Source of the DNA: CAZKXU01 sp964556665
GTDB taxonomy: Bacteria; Bdellovibrionota_C; UBA2361; CAZKXU01
Direction of reading: 5' to 3'
DNA length: 64,000 nucleotides
Assembly (NCBI GenBank): GCA_964556665.1
Contig: CAZKXU010000002.1
Coordinates: forward strand, 23,365 to 87,364
Under the pieces are notes generated by a model that was given only the letters and a program-made list of their open reading frames with translations, was not told where the DNA came from and did no database searches. Below, piece by piece: positions 24,409-33,444 of this stretch. The position numbers were made by a program, and so were the translations under genes. Position 1 is the stretch's first letter. Every line of letters starts with the position of its first letter.

Positions 24409-26469
24409 CTGGAACAGGTTATATCAGCAGATCTCTCCTCAAAAAAGATTCAGGTTGCCCTAGCAGGAAATCCGAACTGCGGTAAAACCACGCTCTTTAA
24501 TGCACTAACCGGATTACATTACAAAGTTGCCAACTATCCTGGTGTCACTGTTGAAAAAAAAATAGGCGCCCTGTCCTTACCAGGCTACCCAAACATGACA
24601 CTGATCGATCTCCCGGGCATATATAATCTTTCCGGAAGCTCGATTGATGAAGCCATAGCTTCTAAAGCATTGCGAGGTGTTTTAGACAATGAGCCAGCTC
24701 CTGACCTTATTATTGCAGTTGTCGACGCTACTAATCTTGAAAGAAATTTATATCTGGTTACTCAGCTTATCGATCTTGGTATTCCTATGTTACTAGTGCT
24801 TAGTATGAGTGATATAGCACTAAAGCGCGGCATTGAAATAAGAAAAGAGCTACTTAGCAGAGAACTCGATCTTCCTGTTCTCTCAGTTGTTGCAGTACAG
24901 GGAGAGGGCTTAGAGGAATTAACTCATGCAATATCAAAAGCACTGATTGAGCTACGCTGCTCCTCAAAAAATCTTGCTTGGCTAGATAAAGAATCTGCTT
25001 ACTATGCAGCAACTAAGGAACTCGGAGAGCTTGCACATGCTAAACATAATCCGGTCTTGCTTGGTTCAGCTATACTGTCCGAAGCGTTTGATGCTCCATC
25101 TCCTAAAGCCTCACTGAGAGCAGATGAACTTAGAAAAGAGCTAAAGACTGCCGGCGTTGCATATCATTCACTCGAGGCTACTAACAGATATAAATTAATT
25201 CACAACATTATCACAAAAACAGTTAATTTTAAGGACAATCCACATAACCTTCTGCAGCGCAGGATAGACTGGGTAATAACTGATAAATTTTTTGGTAGCC
25301 TGATCTTCATCCTTATAATGGCATCAATTTTTAATGCTATCTTTGTATGGGCCAGTGTGCCGATGGATTTTATCGACGCACAATTTACACAGCTTAGTAA
25401 CTTTCTAAGAATGTTGCTGCCGGAGGGAGAGGTAAAAAGCCTAATCGTTGACGGCATAGTACCAGGTGTGGGCAGCGTATTAATCTTTATCCCGCAGATT
25501 GCACTTCTTTTCTTTTTTATAGGACTACTAGAGGATAGCGGATATCTCTCGCGTGCAGCATTTCTAATGGATAAAATAATGCGGCGCTTCGGATTACAGG
25601 GTCGATCTTTTATACCTCTTCTTAGCTCCTTTGCCTGCGCTATTCCCGGTATTATGTCGACACGTACCATCCCTTCTTTCGCCGACAGGATGATCACGAT
25701 CATGGTAGCTCCACTGATGAGCTGTAGTGCTAGACTGCCTGTTTATACACTGTTAATTGCGGCATTTATTCCTCGGACCGTTTATTTTGGCTTCGTATCG
25801 CTGCAAGGACTTACATTATTGGGGATGTATTTATTGGGCATTATTGGAGCTGCGTTGGTGGCGTTAGGGCTACGGTTAACGTTACTACGAGGAGAGCCTA
25901 CTCTCTTTGTAATGGAGATGCCTCATTTCAAATTCCCAAGTATTAAGCAGATTATTCGTGAAGTAGTAGATCGTATTATTATTTTCGTTAAAAATGCAGG
26001 CACTATCATCCTTGCCTGCTCCATCCTGCTATGGTTCTTAGCAAGTTATCCGAGAGGAGAGATCAAGCAAAGTTTTGCTGGCCAAATAGGGGTCTTGATG
26101 GAGCCTCTTATAAAGCCATTAGGGTATGATTGGGAGATAGGAATTGGACTACTAGCCTCATTTGCAGCACGCGAGGTCTTCGTAAGTACACTTGCCACAG
26201 TTTATAATCTAGAAAGTAGTGATGACAGCACCTCTTCATTAATAGCTCTGCTTAAACAGAAACACGCCGCTGGCAACTTTTCCATGCCTACTGCCTTATC
26301 TCTTATGGTCTTCTTTGTTTTTGCCTGTCAGTGTATGTCAACACTCGCTGTTTGCAGAAGAGAAACAGGCTCCTGGAGTTGGACTGCGTTTATGTTTATT
26401 TATATGACATTATTTGCCTATATTGCTGCATTTATAACTTATCAACTCAGTACAAACTTGCTTATATGA
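24409..26469 (+). CDS. feoB: Ferrous iron transporter B (non-canonical start)
   Basis: The frame contains the full GTPase and transporter domains (about 686 residues from CTG 24409): G1 GNPNCGKTT near residue 20, G2 around YPGVTVE, G3 DLPG. In G4 the usual NxxD reads SMSD (VLSMSDIALKRG). Gate motifs and transmembrane helices follow (IPLLSSFACAIPGIMSTRTI; FFVFACQCMSTLAVCRRETG). No ATG, GTG or TTG occurs in frame between the TAG at 24382 and the P-loop; the first ATG (24595) would delete G1. CTG 24409, four bases after GAGG, or ATT 24406 are the best starts. FeoB imports Fe2+ across the inner membrane. Its end overlaps the next gene (ATGA). Confidence 0.88.
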   Translation: MEQVISADLSSKKIQVALAGNPNCGKTTLFNALTGLHYKVANYPGVTVEKKIGALSLPGYPNMTLIDLPGIYNLSGSSIDEAIASKALRGVLDNEPAPDLIIAVVDATNLERNLYLVTQLIDLGIPMLLVLSMSDIALKRGIEIRKELLSRELDLPVLSVVAVQGEGLEELTHAISKALIELRCSSKNLAWLDKESAYYAATKELGELAHAKHNPVLLGSAILSEAFDAPSPKASLRADELRKELKTAGVAYHSLEATNRYKLIHNIITKTVNFKDNPHNLLQRRIDWVITDKFFGSLIFILIMASIFNAIFVWASVPMDFIDAQFTQLSNFLRMLLPEGEVKSLIVDGIVPGVGSVLIFIPQIALLFFFIGLLEDSGYLSRAAFLMDKIMRRFGLQGRSFIPLLSSFACAIPGIMSTRTIPSFADRMITIMVAPLMSCSARLPVYTLLIAAFIPRTVYFGFVSLQGLTLLGMYLLGIIGAALVALGLRLTLLRGEPTLFVMEMPHFKFPSIKQIIREVVDRIIIFVKNAGTIILACSILLWFLASYPRGEIKQSFAGQIGVLMEPLIKPLGYDWEIGIGLLASFAAREVFVSTLATVYNLESSDDSTSSLIALLKQKHAAGNFSMPTALSLMVFFVFACQCMSTLAVCRRETGSWSWTAFMFIYMTLFAYIAAFITYQLSTNLLI

Positions 26470-26582
26470 TACAGAGAATTATCGTAGTTATTCTTGTAAT
26501 TCTGGCTATTAAGGTAGCAATTAACTGGATCAAAGCCAAAAAGCCAGGCTGTGGAGGAGGGAAATGTGGATGTGGAAAGTAA
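26466..26582 (+). CDS. FeoB-associated Cys-rich membrane peptide
   Basis: Only 38 residues: an N-terminal hydrophobic helix (IQRIIVVILVILAIKVAINW) then KAKKPGCGGGKCGCGK. This is the layout of the small FeoB-associated Cys-rich proteins that follow feoB in many bacteria. The start overlaps the feoB stop by four bases (ATGA). The Cys-Gly tail probably binds iron or is redox-active. It is too short for standard ORF cut-offs and easily missed. Confidence 0.85.
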   Translation: MIQRIIVVILVILAIKVAINWIKAKKPGCGGGKCGCGK

Positions 26583-26587
26583 GCCTC

Positions 26588-27757
26588 TTATAGATCTACC
26601 ATCAACTTAAGCTCACCATCATTGGAGTCATTCTTTTTACCCTGTTCATGAGCACTCTTATTATTGGCCAAAGCCTTTTTCTCTTCTATGCCACCCTCTT
26701 CCGCGAGCTTGATTCTCAATCTCAGATTATTAGCTGAATCTGCGTTCTTAATCGCCTCCTCAAGACTGATCTTCCCGGCACGGTAATGATCATAGAGTGA
26801 TTGATCGAAAGTTTGCATCCCCATATTTGTGCTCTTTTCCATCGCTTCTTTTAGCTCGGCGATCTGAGCTTTATGTATAAGATCCTTAACTCGCGGCGAG
26901 TCAAGCAGCACTTCGATTGCTGCCACACGTCCGCCCTCTATCGTTCTAACTAGGCGCTGACTTACGATACCGCGCAAATTAAGACTCAACTGCAGGTATA
27001 TCTGTTGGTGTCGATCGGCCGGAAAGAAGTTCATGATTCTCTCCATCGCTTGATTCGCGTTATTACTATGCAGCGTAGCAAGGCAGAGATGTCCTGTTTC
27101 TGCAAATGTGATTGCGGCCTCCATAGTCTCGGTATCTCGCACCTCACCAATTAAAACAACATCTGGCGCCTGACGTAGTGCATTCTTTAGTGCATTTCCG
27201 TAGCTCGACGTATCCATCCCGATCTCGCGCTGCGTAACAATTGACTTCTTGTGAACATGTACAAATTCAATCGGGTCCTCAATCGTTACAATGTGACCAG
27301 AGGCATTCGTATTTCTCCAATCTATCATCGCTGCCAGAGTTGTAGACTTACCTGAACCGGTGGCGCCGACTACCAATACCAATCCTCTTTTGGTCATCGC
27401 CATATCTTTAAGTATCTGTGGCAGAGCAAGATCATCTATAGCAAGAATATTTGATTTTATCTGACGAATGACTACCCCGATAAAGGTCTTCTGCCTAAAT
27501 ACGTTAACTCGAAAGCGTCCCAGATTAGAGTAGTAGAGTGCTAAATTCTGCTCACTACGCTCATGAAACTCCTTCTGCTGCTTGTCACTCATGATACTCA
27601 TGGCAAGCCCCTCTGTGTCTGTTGATTGCAAACAACGAGAACCTGCGGGCCTAACCACACCGTTTATTCGATACATTGGTGGACTATCGACTGTAAGATA
27701 TAGGTCTGAAGCGTCATGCTCCACCATTACTGATAGTAGTTTAGTAATATCTAACAT
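26588..27757 (-). CDS. pilU: Type IV pilus retraction ATPase, PilU-type
   Basis: A 389-residue PilT/PilU family hexameric ATPase. N-terminal PAS-like domain with MLDITKLLSVMVEHDASDLYL; Walker A GATGSGKSTT near 130; Asp box TIEDPIEFVH; Walker B DVVLIGEVRDTETM; His box ATLHSNNANQAMERI. The C-terminal tail past 350 is longer and charged as in PilU. It powers pilus retraction with PilT. The ATG follows the pilT stop with no gap (TAAATG), so translation is coupled. It ends 6 nt from the convergent feo operon. Confidence 0.9.
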   Translation of the reverse strand: MLDITKLLSVMVEHDASDLYLTVDSPPMYRINGVVRPAGSRCLQSTDTEGLAMSIMSDKQQKEFHERSEQNLALYYSNLGRFRVNVFRQKTFIGVVIRQIKSNILAIDDLALPQILKDMAMTKRGLVLVVGATGSGKSTTLAAMIDWRNTNASGHIVTIEDPIEFVHVHKKSIVTQREIGMDTSSYGNALKNALRQAPDVVLIGEVRDTETMEAAITFAETGHLCLATLHSNNANQAMERIMNFFPADRHQQIYLQLSLNLRGIVSQRLVRTIEGGRVAAIEVLLDSPRVKDLIHKAQIAELKEAMEKSTNMGMQTFDQSLYDHYRAGKISLEEAIKNADSANNLRLRIKLAEEGGIEEKKALANNKSAHEQGKKNDSNDGELKLMVDL

Positions 27758-28837
27758 TTAGTGTCCCTTTCCTTTGAATTTTGTAGTCGTCATATCCTGC
27801 TCTTTAAACATATCAGGATTACCGCTCTTCTCCATCGCAGTTTCCCGGGAGATTAAATTCTTATCAAACAACTCCTTAAGCGCCATATCCATAGTCTGCA
27901 TGCCAACACCCTGGGATGTTTGCATCACGCTAGGGATCTGATGAATCTTTCCTTCACGAATAAGATTTTTAACCGCTACAGTTCCGATTAACACCTCTAA
28001 GCAGGCTATACGCCCGCCGCCAACTTTTTTGCAAAGTGTCTGGGTGATAATGGCCTGAATTGACTCCGAAAACATTGCACGTACCTGTGCCTGTTGTGAT
28101 GGAGGAAATACGTCAATAATACGATCTACTGTTTTCGGAGCACTCGATGTATGCAATGTTCCGAAAACCAAGTGGCCCGTTTCAGCCGCCGTTAAGGCAA
28201 GCTGAATCGTTTCCAGGTCTCTCATTTCACCGACTAGAATGATATCAGGATCTTCTCGCAGTGCTGCTTTGAGTGAATTTGCAAATGATTTGGTATGAGG
28301 GCCAACCTCACGTTGATTGACTAAACATTTCTTCGATCTATGCACGAATTCAATGGGATCCTCGATGGTCAATATATGCCCCTCGAGCTCGTCATTAATC
28401 AGGTCAATCATGCCGGCTAAAGTTGTTGATTTACCTGAACCTGTTGGTCCAGTTACTAGAACTAACCCCTTCTCCCTTCTTGAAAGCTCAGCCAAAATAG
28501 GTGGAACTCCAAGCTGCTCAAGTGTAAGAATCTTTGTCGGAATCTTTCTAAAAACAGCACCCATACCACGATTCTGACGAAATACGTTAACACGAAAACG
28601 AGCTACATCTCCAAGCTCCATTGAAAAATCTAAGTCAGAATACTCTTCAAAATGTTTACGCTGTGCATCATTCATGATGTCATAAATAATGGTGTGCGTC
28701 TGCTCCATGGTAAGTGGAGGAACCTTAATTTTTTTCATGTCGCCACTGACGCGGATCATAGGAGGTTCACCGGAACTTATGTGTAAATCCGAAGCATCCT
28801 GCTGATAGGCGAAGGTTAGAAGTTGCGCTATATCCAT
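27758..28837 (-). CDS. pilT: Type IV pilus retraction ATPase PilT
   Basis: A 359-residue protein with all PilT hallmarks: QQDASDLHISSGEPPMIRV at the N-terminus, Walker A GPTGSGKSTTLAG near 130, Asp box TIEDPIEFVH, Walker B DIILVGEMRDLETI, His box GTLHTSSAPKTVDRI, and the C-terminal family segment AVKNLIREGKIHQIP. It sits at the cytoplasmic base of the pilus and drives retraction. It heads a two-gene operon with pilU and together with the minor pilins at 7636-11070 implies a functional type IVa pilus; assembly genes are elsewhere. Confidence 0.94.
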   Translation of the reverse strand: MDIAQLLTFAYQQDASDLHISSGEPPMIRVSGDMKKIKVPPLTMEQTHTIIYDIMNDAQRKHFEEYSDLDFSMELGDVARFRVNVFRQNRGMGAVFRKIPTKILTLEQLGVPPILAELSRREKGLVLVTGPTGSGKSTTLAGMIDLINDELEGHILTIEDPIEFVHRSKKCLVNQREVGPHTKSFANSLKAALREDPDIILVGEMRDLETIQLALTAAETGHLVFGTLHTSSAPKTVDRIIDVFPPSQQAQVRAMFSESIQAIITQTLCKKVGGGRIACLEVLIGTVAVKNLIREGKIHQIPSVMQTSQGVGMQTMDMALKELFDKNLISRETAMEKSGNPDMFKEQDMTTTKFKGKGH

Positions 28838-29012
28838 AAAGCTAGTTCCCTAAGCTATTTATCGGTAGTCTTGGCAATAGGCTAAACTGCTATTGAAAAA
28901 AAATAAGGTGGGATTGCAAGTTAAGGCTCAGCAGATTTCGTGGAAAAAACATGGTATTTACAGGGCATTATATGTTTTACTAGGAAATCAATAAGAACTA
29001 TAATACACAGTT

Positions 29013-29726
29013 ATGAAATATTTTCTTAGTGTCTGCATATTTTTATTGTTTACCTCTTCGCTTTTATGGGCAGAGGAGCAGTCACACTCAAAGAGCATAA
29101 AATGCCCAGCAGTAATAGCAGATCGTGATAGTGGAGTCTTTTATACTGGTCGAGATTTTCGCTGCTTTGATAATAAAAGGTCCGCAAAAAATAAAGGCTT
29201 TATAAGTGCAGAGTCACTTGTTGTTCCTGATTTTACGGGATGGTGGCGCTTAGGGGTAACGCAGGTTCAGGATACTTGCAGCACGGCACCTTTTGAGACA
29301 CTGGGTAAAACAAGTATTTTCTTACAGGTAAAGCATACTGACTCCGGGTTGTTTGTAGGCCTCTGCCCTGGCAAGGAGAAGTATGTAGGAAACATCAATT
29401 CAAGCAAAAATGGATTTTTAGTTAGTAGCAGCACCACAACCTTAAATGATCCGGATTGCAACGGTGGAGAAGCAGATATTAGGTATTATGTTGAGGTCAG
29501 TAAAGTTGATGCCTTCATTACCACTGCTGGCAGCGTTAGATACTCCAAGATAAAATCATGCAAGGATATTACTGCAGGGTCATTTCACTGTAGCACCGTA
29601 TACGAAGGAACTGGCGGACGAGAAACCCCCGATCACCGTTTCTGGCCAGAGGTACCGGAGAATATAAACGAATTCAACGCCTCATGCGATTGGGCACAGA
29701 CAAAGTGTGCGGAGTGTCATGGCTAG
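29013..29726 (+). CDS. Secreted Cys-rich protein ending in a CxxCH motif
   Basis: A 237-residue protein with a clear signal peptide (MKYFLSVCIFLLFTSSLLWA, cleavage near 20). The body has about ten Cys residues and beta-rich segments (DFTGWWRLGVTQVQDTC, TSIFLQVKHTDSGLFVGLCP). The last residues are SCDWAQTKCAECHG, i.e. a haem-attachment-like CAECH seven residues from the end, without the rest of a cytochrome fold. I do not recognise the family. It could bind haem or the Cys may be in disulphides. Not in an operon. Confidence 0.6.
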   Translation: MKYFLSVCIFLLFTSSLLWAEEQSHSKSIKCPAVIADRDSGVFYTGRDFRCFDNKRSAKNKGFISAESLVVPDFTGWWRLGVTQVQDTCSTAPFETLGKTSIFLQVKHTDSGLFVGLCPGKEKYVGNINSSKNGFLVSSSTTTLNDPDCNGGEADIRYYVEVSKVDAFITTAGSVRYSKIKSCKDITAGSFHCSTVYEGTGGRETPDHRFWPEVPENINEFNASCDWAQTKCAECHG

Positions 29727-29810
29727 AGCGTATAATTAAATCCCATATCCAGTTACCAAAAATCTAATGTTGCAGTATACTAATACGCTGGAACATAAGT
29801 TTTGCAACCT

Positions 29811-29885
29811 ACTGGGACCGCGGGCTTCCAGCCCGCAACGAGTTAGATGCAAATTCGTATGCGGGCTGGAAGCCCGCGGTCCCAG
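29811..29885. repeat. REP-like palindrome, family A copy
   Basis: ACTGGGACCGCGGGCTTCC pairs with GGAAGCCCGCGGTCCCAGT around a spacer that itself contains CCAGCCCGCA/TGCGGGCTGG. Located 21 bp before the mfd start; close in sequence to 45889 and 53883. Confidence 0.85.
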
Positions 29886-29906
29886 TTTAAACAACACTAA
29901 ATATTA

Positions 29907-32900
29907 ATGGCACAGCTGCTCCTACACCCCAACTTTTCCCCCTCTAATTATTACGGATTACACGGATCTGCTAAGGGCTGGACTATTGCTCGTATCGCAC
30001 AGAAGGAAAGCAAGCTTTTGGTTATCTGTAAAGATCGTGGCAGCGCAGAGAATCTGTTCGCTGATATTAATTTTTTTTCATCAAACACCTCAGTCATACT
30101 CTATCCAGGATGGGAAAGCCTGCCACTCGAACCGGTCTCAGCATCTGTTGATACCTCAGCAGAAAGAATCCGTATTTTTTCTAAACTAGCTGAAGCATCG
30201 CCATCAATAATCGTAGCTTCGATACAGGATCTGGCTCAACGTGTACTGCCTAAGGAGATCTTACAAAAGCTCTGCTTTTCACTTTATACCGCACAACGTT
30301 GGCAGCGTGAAGAATTGCTGCAACGTTTAAGTTATTTAGGCTACCGCCGCGTATCCTTGGTTGAGGAAATCGGAGAGTTCGCTGTTCGCGGTGGTATAAT
30401 AGATATTTTCCCTTCCAACACATTAAAGCCTATCAGAGTCGAATTCCTTGACAACGAAATTGAGGCTATTAAAACATTTGATGCTGCTACTCAGAGATCC
30501 AACAGCTCAATTGAAAAGATAGATCTACTTGCAGTTCAGGAATGGCCCAATCTTAAATCGCCTGATTTTAGTTCATTACTCCAAACTGCTACAGTACGGA
30601 TTAAAGAGCGAGCACGTGAACTAGAGGTGCAGCCACGTGAGGTTGAGCGCATCCTCACTGCACTGCGAAGCGGAATGCACATACCAGGGATCGAGCTATT
30701 GCAATCACTAGTCGTAGGACCACTTACCTCTTTATTCGATCTCCTCAGTACGGATACCGGGGTTGTAATCAATGAAAAGATCAGTATAGAACGGGAGTTA
30801 GATCAGTATTGGGATCTAATTGATGAACGGGAAGCGCGTCTTGCTGAACATCACTGCTTAATACCGAGAAAGGAGGAGCAGTATCTAACCAATATTGAGT
30901 TTCAGAAAACTATATCTAAATTTAAATCATACAACATTAACTCTCTTGAGATTTTAGATGGCGATTCTAGCAGAGATGCTATCAACCTTAAATCTTCGTC
31001 TAATATTGAATTAATTACCAAACTTAAAACTAAGGTTGGTACTGGTCGCGCATTAGATCCGCTCCGCGCATTTATAGCTACATTTCGTGAACAAGCCTTC
31101 AAGATTGCATTCGTTGCAGGCTCGCAACAACGAGGGGAACGTCTTGCTAAACTTTTACTAGAGATTGGTATTGAAGCGCAGATATGTGGGAAATCTGCTG
31201 TTGAATGGCTCAATTCAGCTCACCCCTACCCAGTTGTCATAATACAGGGACAACTCTCGGAGGGAGTACAGCTGCCAAGTGAAAATTTAGTATTCATATC
31301 TGAGAACGAAGTATTTGCAGAGCGTTCTCATCGTAAAGCAGGCGCACCGAAGGCCTCACTTAAAAAGCTACTAAGTACACTTGCGCAGCTTAAGGAAAAT
31401 GACTTCACAGTCCATGTAGATTATGGCATCGGCGTTTATCGCGGCCTTAAGCATATAAAGATCGAGGGTGTTTTTGGAGATTTTCTCCAGATTGAATACG
31501 CTGATAGTACGCTCTATCTTCCGGTTCAAAATATATCAAAGATTCAGAAATTTGCAGCCGCTGATGGACAGGCACCTAACATAGATAAGCTCAGTTCCAA
31601 TAGTTGGAGCAAGACGAAACAGAAGGTACGTGAGTCTGTGATGGAGCTGGCAGGAGACCTAATAAAACTTTACGCAGAGCGGAGCGTTGTAAAAGGTTGG
31701 CGTTTTGATCCATTAGGCGCCGAAGATGAGCGTTTTGCCGATAGCTTCCCATTTGATGAAACTGCGGATCAGCTAAGAGCAATCGAGGAAACTATTAGCG
31801 ACATGGCTCGAGATCGACCGATGGACCGTCTAATCTGTGGAGATGCAGGCTTCGGCAAGACGGAGGTAGCTTTGCGTGCTGCCTGGAAATGCTTTCAGCA
31901 CGGAAGACAGGTTGCCTTACTCGTTCCAACTACAATACTAGTAGAGCAGCATCGCCAGACTTTTGCGGATCGTTTCTTAGGATATCCTATTAAGGTTGGT
32001 GCAATTAGCCGTTTTTATTCAAAGGAGGAAAATCGCGCAACCCTTGCACAGCTAGCTAGCGGTGATCTGGATGTTGTAATTGGAACACACCGTTTATTAC
32101 AAAAAGATGTAGTAATTAAAGATTTAGGGTTAGTGATTATAGATGAAGAGCATCGCTTCGGAGTGAAACAAAAGGAGCGACTAAAGAGTCTTAAAAAGAT
32201 GGTGGATGTTCTTACCCTCACCGCCACCCCTATTCCGCGCACATTGCATATGTCACTTCTAGGCATTCGTGATATTAGTCTTATCAGCACAGCACCACAT
32301 GATCGCCGTGTCATTAAAACCTACGTTGCACAGTCAGGTGAAGCGATTATTAGGGATGCAATCCTTAGAGAGCTCCAGCGCGGCGGGCAGATTTTTTTCC
32401 TGCATAATAGAGTGCAAGGAATAGAAATTATAGTGGATCGACTACGTGGGCTCGTTCCGGAGGCTAGATTTGATTTTGCGCATGGTCAGATGCAGGAGAA
32501 TGACCTTGAAAAGAAGATGCTTAAATTTGTAGAAAAGAAAACTGATGTACTTATTAGTACAACCATAATCGAATCAGGTCTTGATATCCCAAACGCCAAT
32601 ACAATAATTATTGACCGCGCTGATATGTTCGGGCTTGCGCAGCTTTATCAGCTGCGCGGACGTGTGGGCCGCAGTAACCGTCAAGCATATTGTTATCTTC
32701 TAATACCGGAGCTCAAGAATATCACCCGCGATGCTGAGGAGAGACTCAATGCTCTTCAGGCACTGGATGACTTAGGTCAAGGCTTTCAACTTGCCATAAG
32801 AGATCTAGAGATCCGAGGAGCCGGGAATCTACTCGGCAAGGAGCAATCCGGAAACGTACTAATGGTTGGATTCGAGCTTTATACGAAGATTCTTAAAGAG

Positions 32901-33395
32901 GCGGTGCTAAACTTAAAGGGTGAGGAGTTAGAGCTTGAGGAAGGGCTTGATCCGGAGGTAAAGCTTGGAATTCCGGCTTTTATCCCAGATTATTATATTC
33001 CGGATATATCTGAACGCCTCATTCTGTATCAGAGATTATCTCAAATAGTAATCTCAGAGGAAGCTGATGAATTAAAGATCGAGATAGATGACCGTTTCGG
33101 CACACTACCAAAGGAGGTAGAGAATCTAGTAGAGTTAATGCGTTTTAGAGCGTTGATGAGAAGATGTGGTGTCGAAAAGGCAGAGCTCTCAGATGGAAGA
33201 CTGCTCTTATCTTTTAGCCCACGCAGTAAGGTTGATACAAAAACGGCGATATCTATGGTTCAATCAAACCCACACCGATTCCGGCTTAATAAAAGCGGAA
33301 CATTTTCGATGTCTCTAAATAATCCTAAGATCTCGACACCTGCAGATGTTGCTAAAGAGGTTGAACCGATACTAAGAATGATTATCCTACCATAG
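29907..33395 (+). CDS. mfd: Transcription-repair coupling factor
   Basis: A 1162-residue full-length Mfd. Its UvrB-like N-terminal domains include YPGWESLPLEP and YRRVSLVEEIGEFAVRGGII. The RNA polymerase-interaction domain has DFTVHVDYGIGVYRGL. The RecG-type motor has Walker A GDAGFGKTEVALRAA near 646, DEEHRFGVKQKE, TATPIPRTLHMSL, and RADMFGLAQLYQLRGRVGRS near 910. The C-terminal TRCF domain has IPDYYIPDISERLILYQRL. Mfd removes RNA polymerase stalled at lesions and recruits UvrA. It is monocistronic, and no strong Shine-Dalgarno precedes the ATG; the first residues AQLLLHPN are plausible. Confidence 0.95.
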   Translation: MAQLLLHPNFSPSNYYGLHGSAKGWTIARIAQKESKLLVICKDRGSAENLFADINFFSSNTSVILYPGWESLPLEPVSASVDTSAERIRIFSKLAEASPSIIVASIQDLAQRVLPKEILQKLCFSLYTAQRWQREELLQRLSYLGYRRVSLVEEIGEFAVRGGIIDIFPSNTLKPIRVEFLDNEIEAIKTFDAATQRSNSSIEKIDLLAVQEWPNLKSPDFSSLLQTATVRIKERARELEVQPREVERILTALRSGMHIPGIELLQSLVVGPLTSLFDLLSTDTGVVINEKISIERELDQYWDLIDEREARLAEHHCLIPRKEEQYLTNIEFQKTISKFKSYNINSLEILDGDSSRDAINLKSSSNIELITKLKTKVGTGRALDPLRAFIATFREQAFKIAFVAGSQQRGERLAKLLLEIGIEAQICGKSAVEWLNSAHPYPVVIIQGQLSEGVQLPSENLVFISENEVFAERSHRKAGAPKASLKKLLSTLAQLKENDFTVHVDYGIGVYRGLKHIKIEGVFGDFLQIEYADSTLYLPVQNISKIQKFAAADGQAPNIDKLSSNSWSKTKQKVRESVMELAGDLIKLYAERSVVKGWRFDPLGAEDERFADSFPFDETADQLRAIEETISDMARDRPMDRLICGDAGFGKTEVALRAAWKCFQHGRQVALLVPTTILVEQHRQTFADRFLGYPIKVGAISRFYSKEENRATLAQLASGDLDVVIGTHRLLQKDVVIKDLGLVIIDEEHRFGVKQKERLKSLKKMVDVLTLTATPIPRTLHMSLLGIRDISLISTAPHDRRVIKTYVAQSGEAIIRDAILRELQRGGQIFFLHNRVQGIEIIVDRLRGLVPEARFDFAHGQMQENDLEKKMLKFVEKKTDVLISTTIIESGLDIPNANTIIIDRADMFGLAQLYQLRGRVGRSNRQAYCYLLIPELKNITRDAEERLNALQALDDLGQGFQLAIRDLEIRGAGNLLGKEQSGNVLMVGFELYTKILKEAVLNLKGEELELEEGLDPEVKLGIPAFIPDYYIPDISERLILYQRLSQIVISEEADELKIEIDDRFGTLPKEVENLVELMRFRALMRRCGVEKAELSDGRLLLSFSPRSKVDTKTAISMVQSNPHRFRLNKSGTFSMSLNNPKISTPADVAKEVEPILRMIILP

Positions 33396-33444
33396 CTTCT
33401 TGAAAACTAAGCTTTCCCCTTCAGTAAGAATTAGAAAGTAATCT

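Noticed and set aside
24595..26469. feoB starting at the first ATG (24595)
   Set aside because: This would remove the G1 P-loop, which is present in the same frame upstream.
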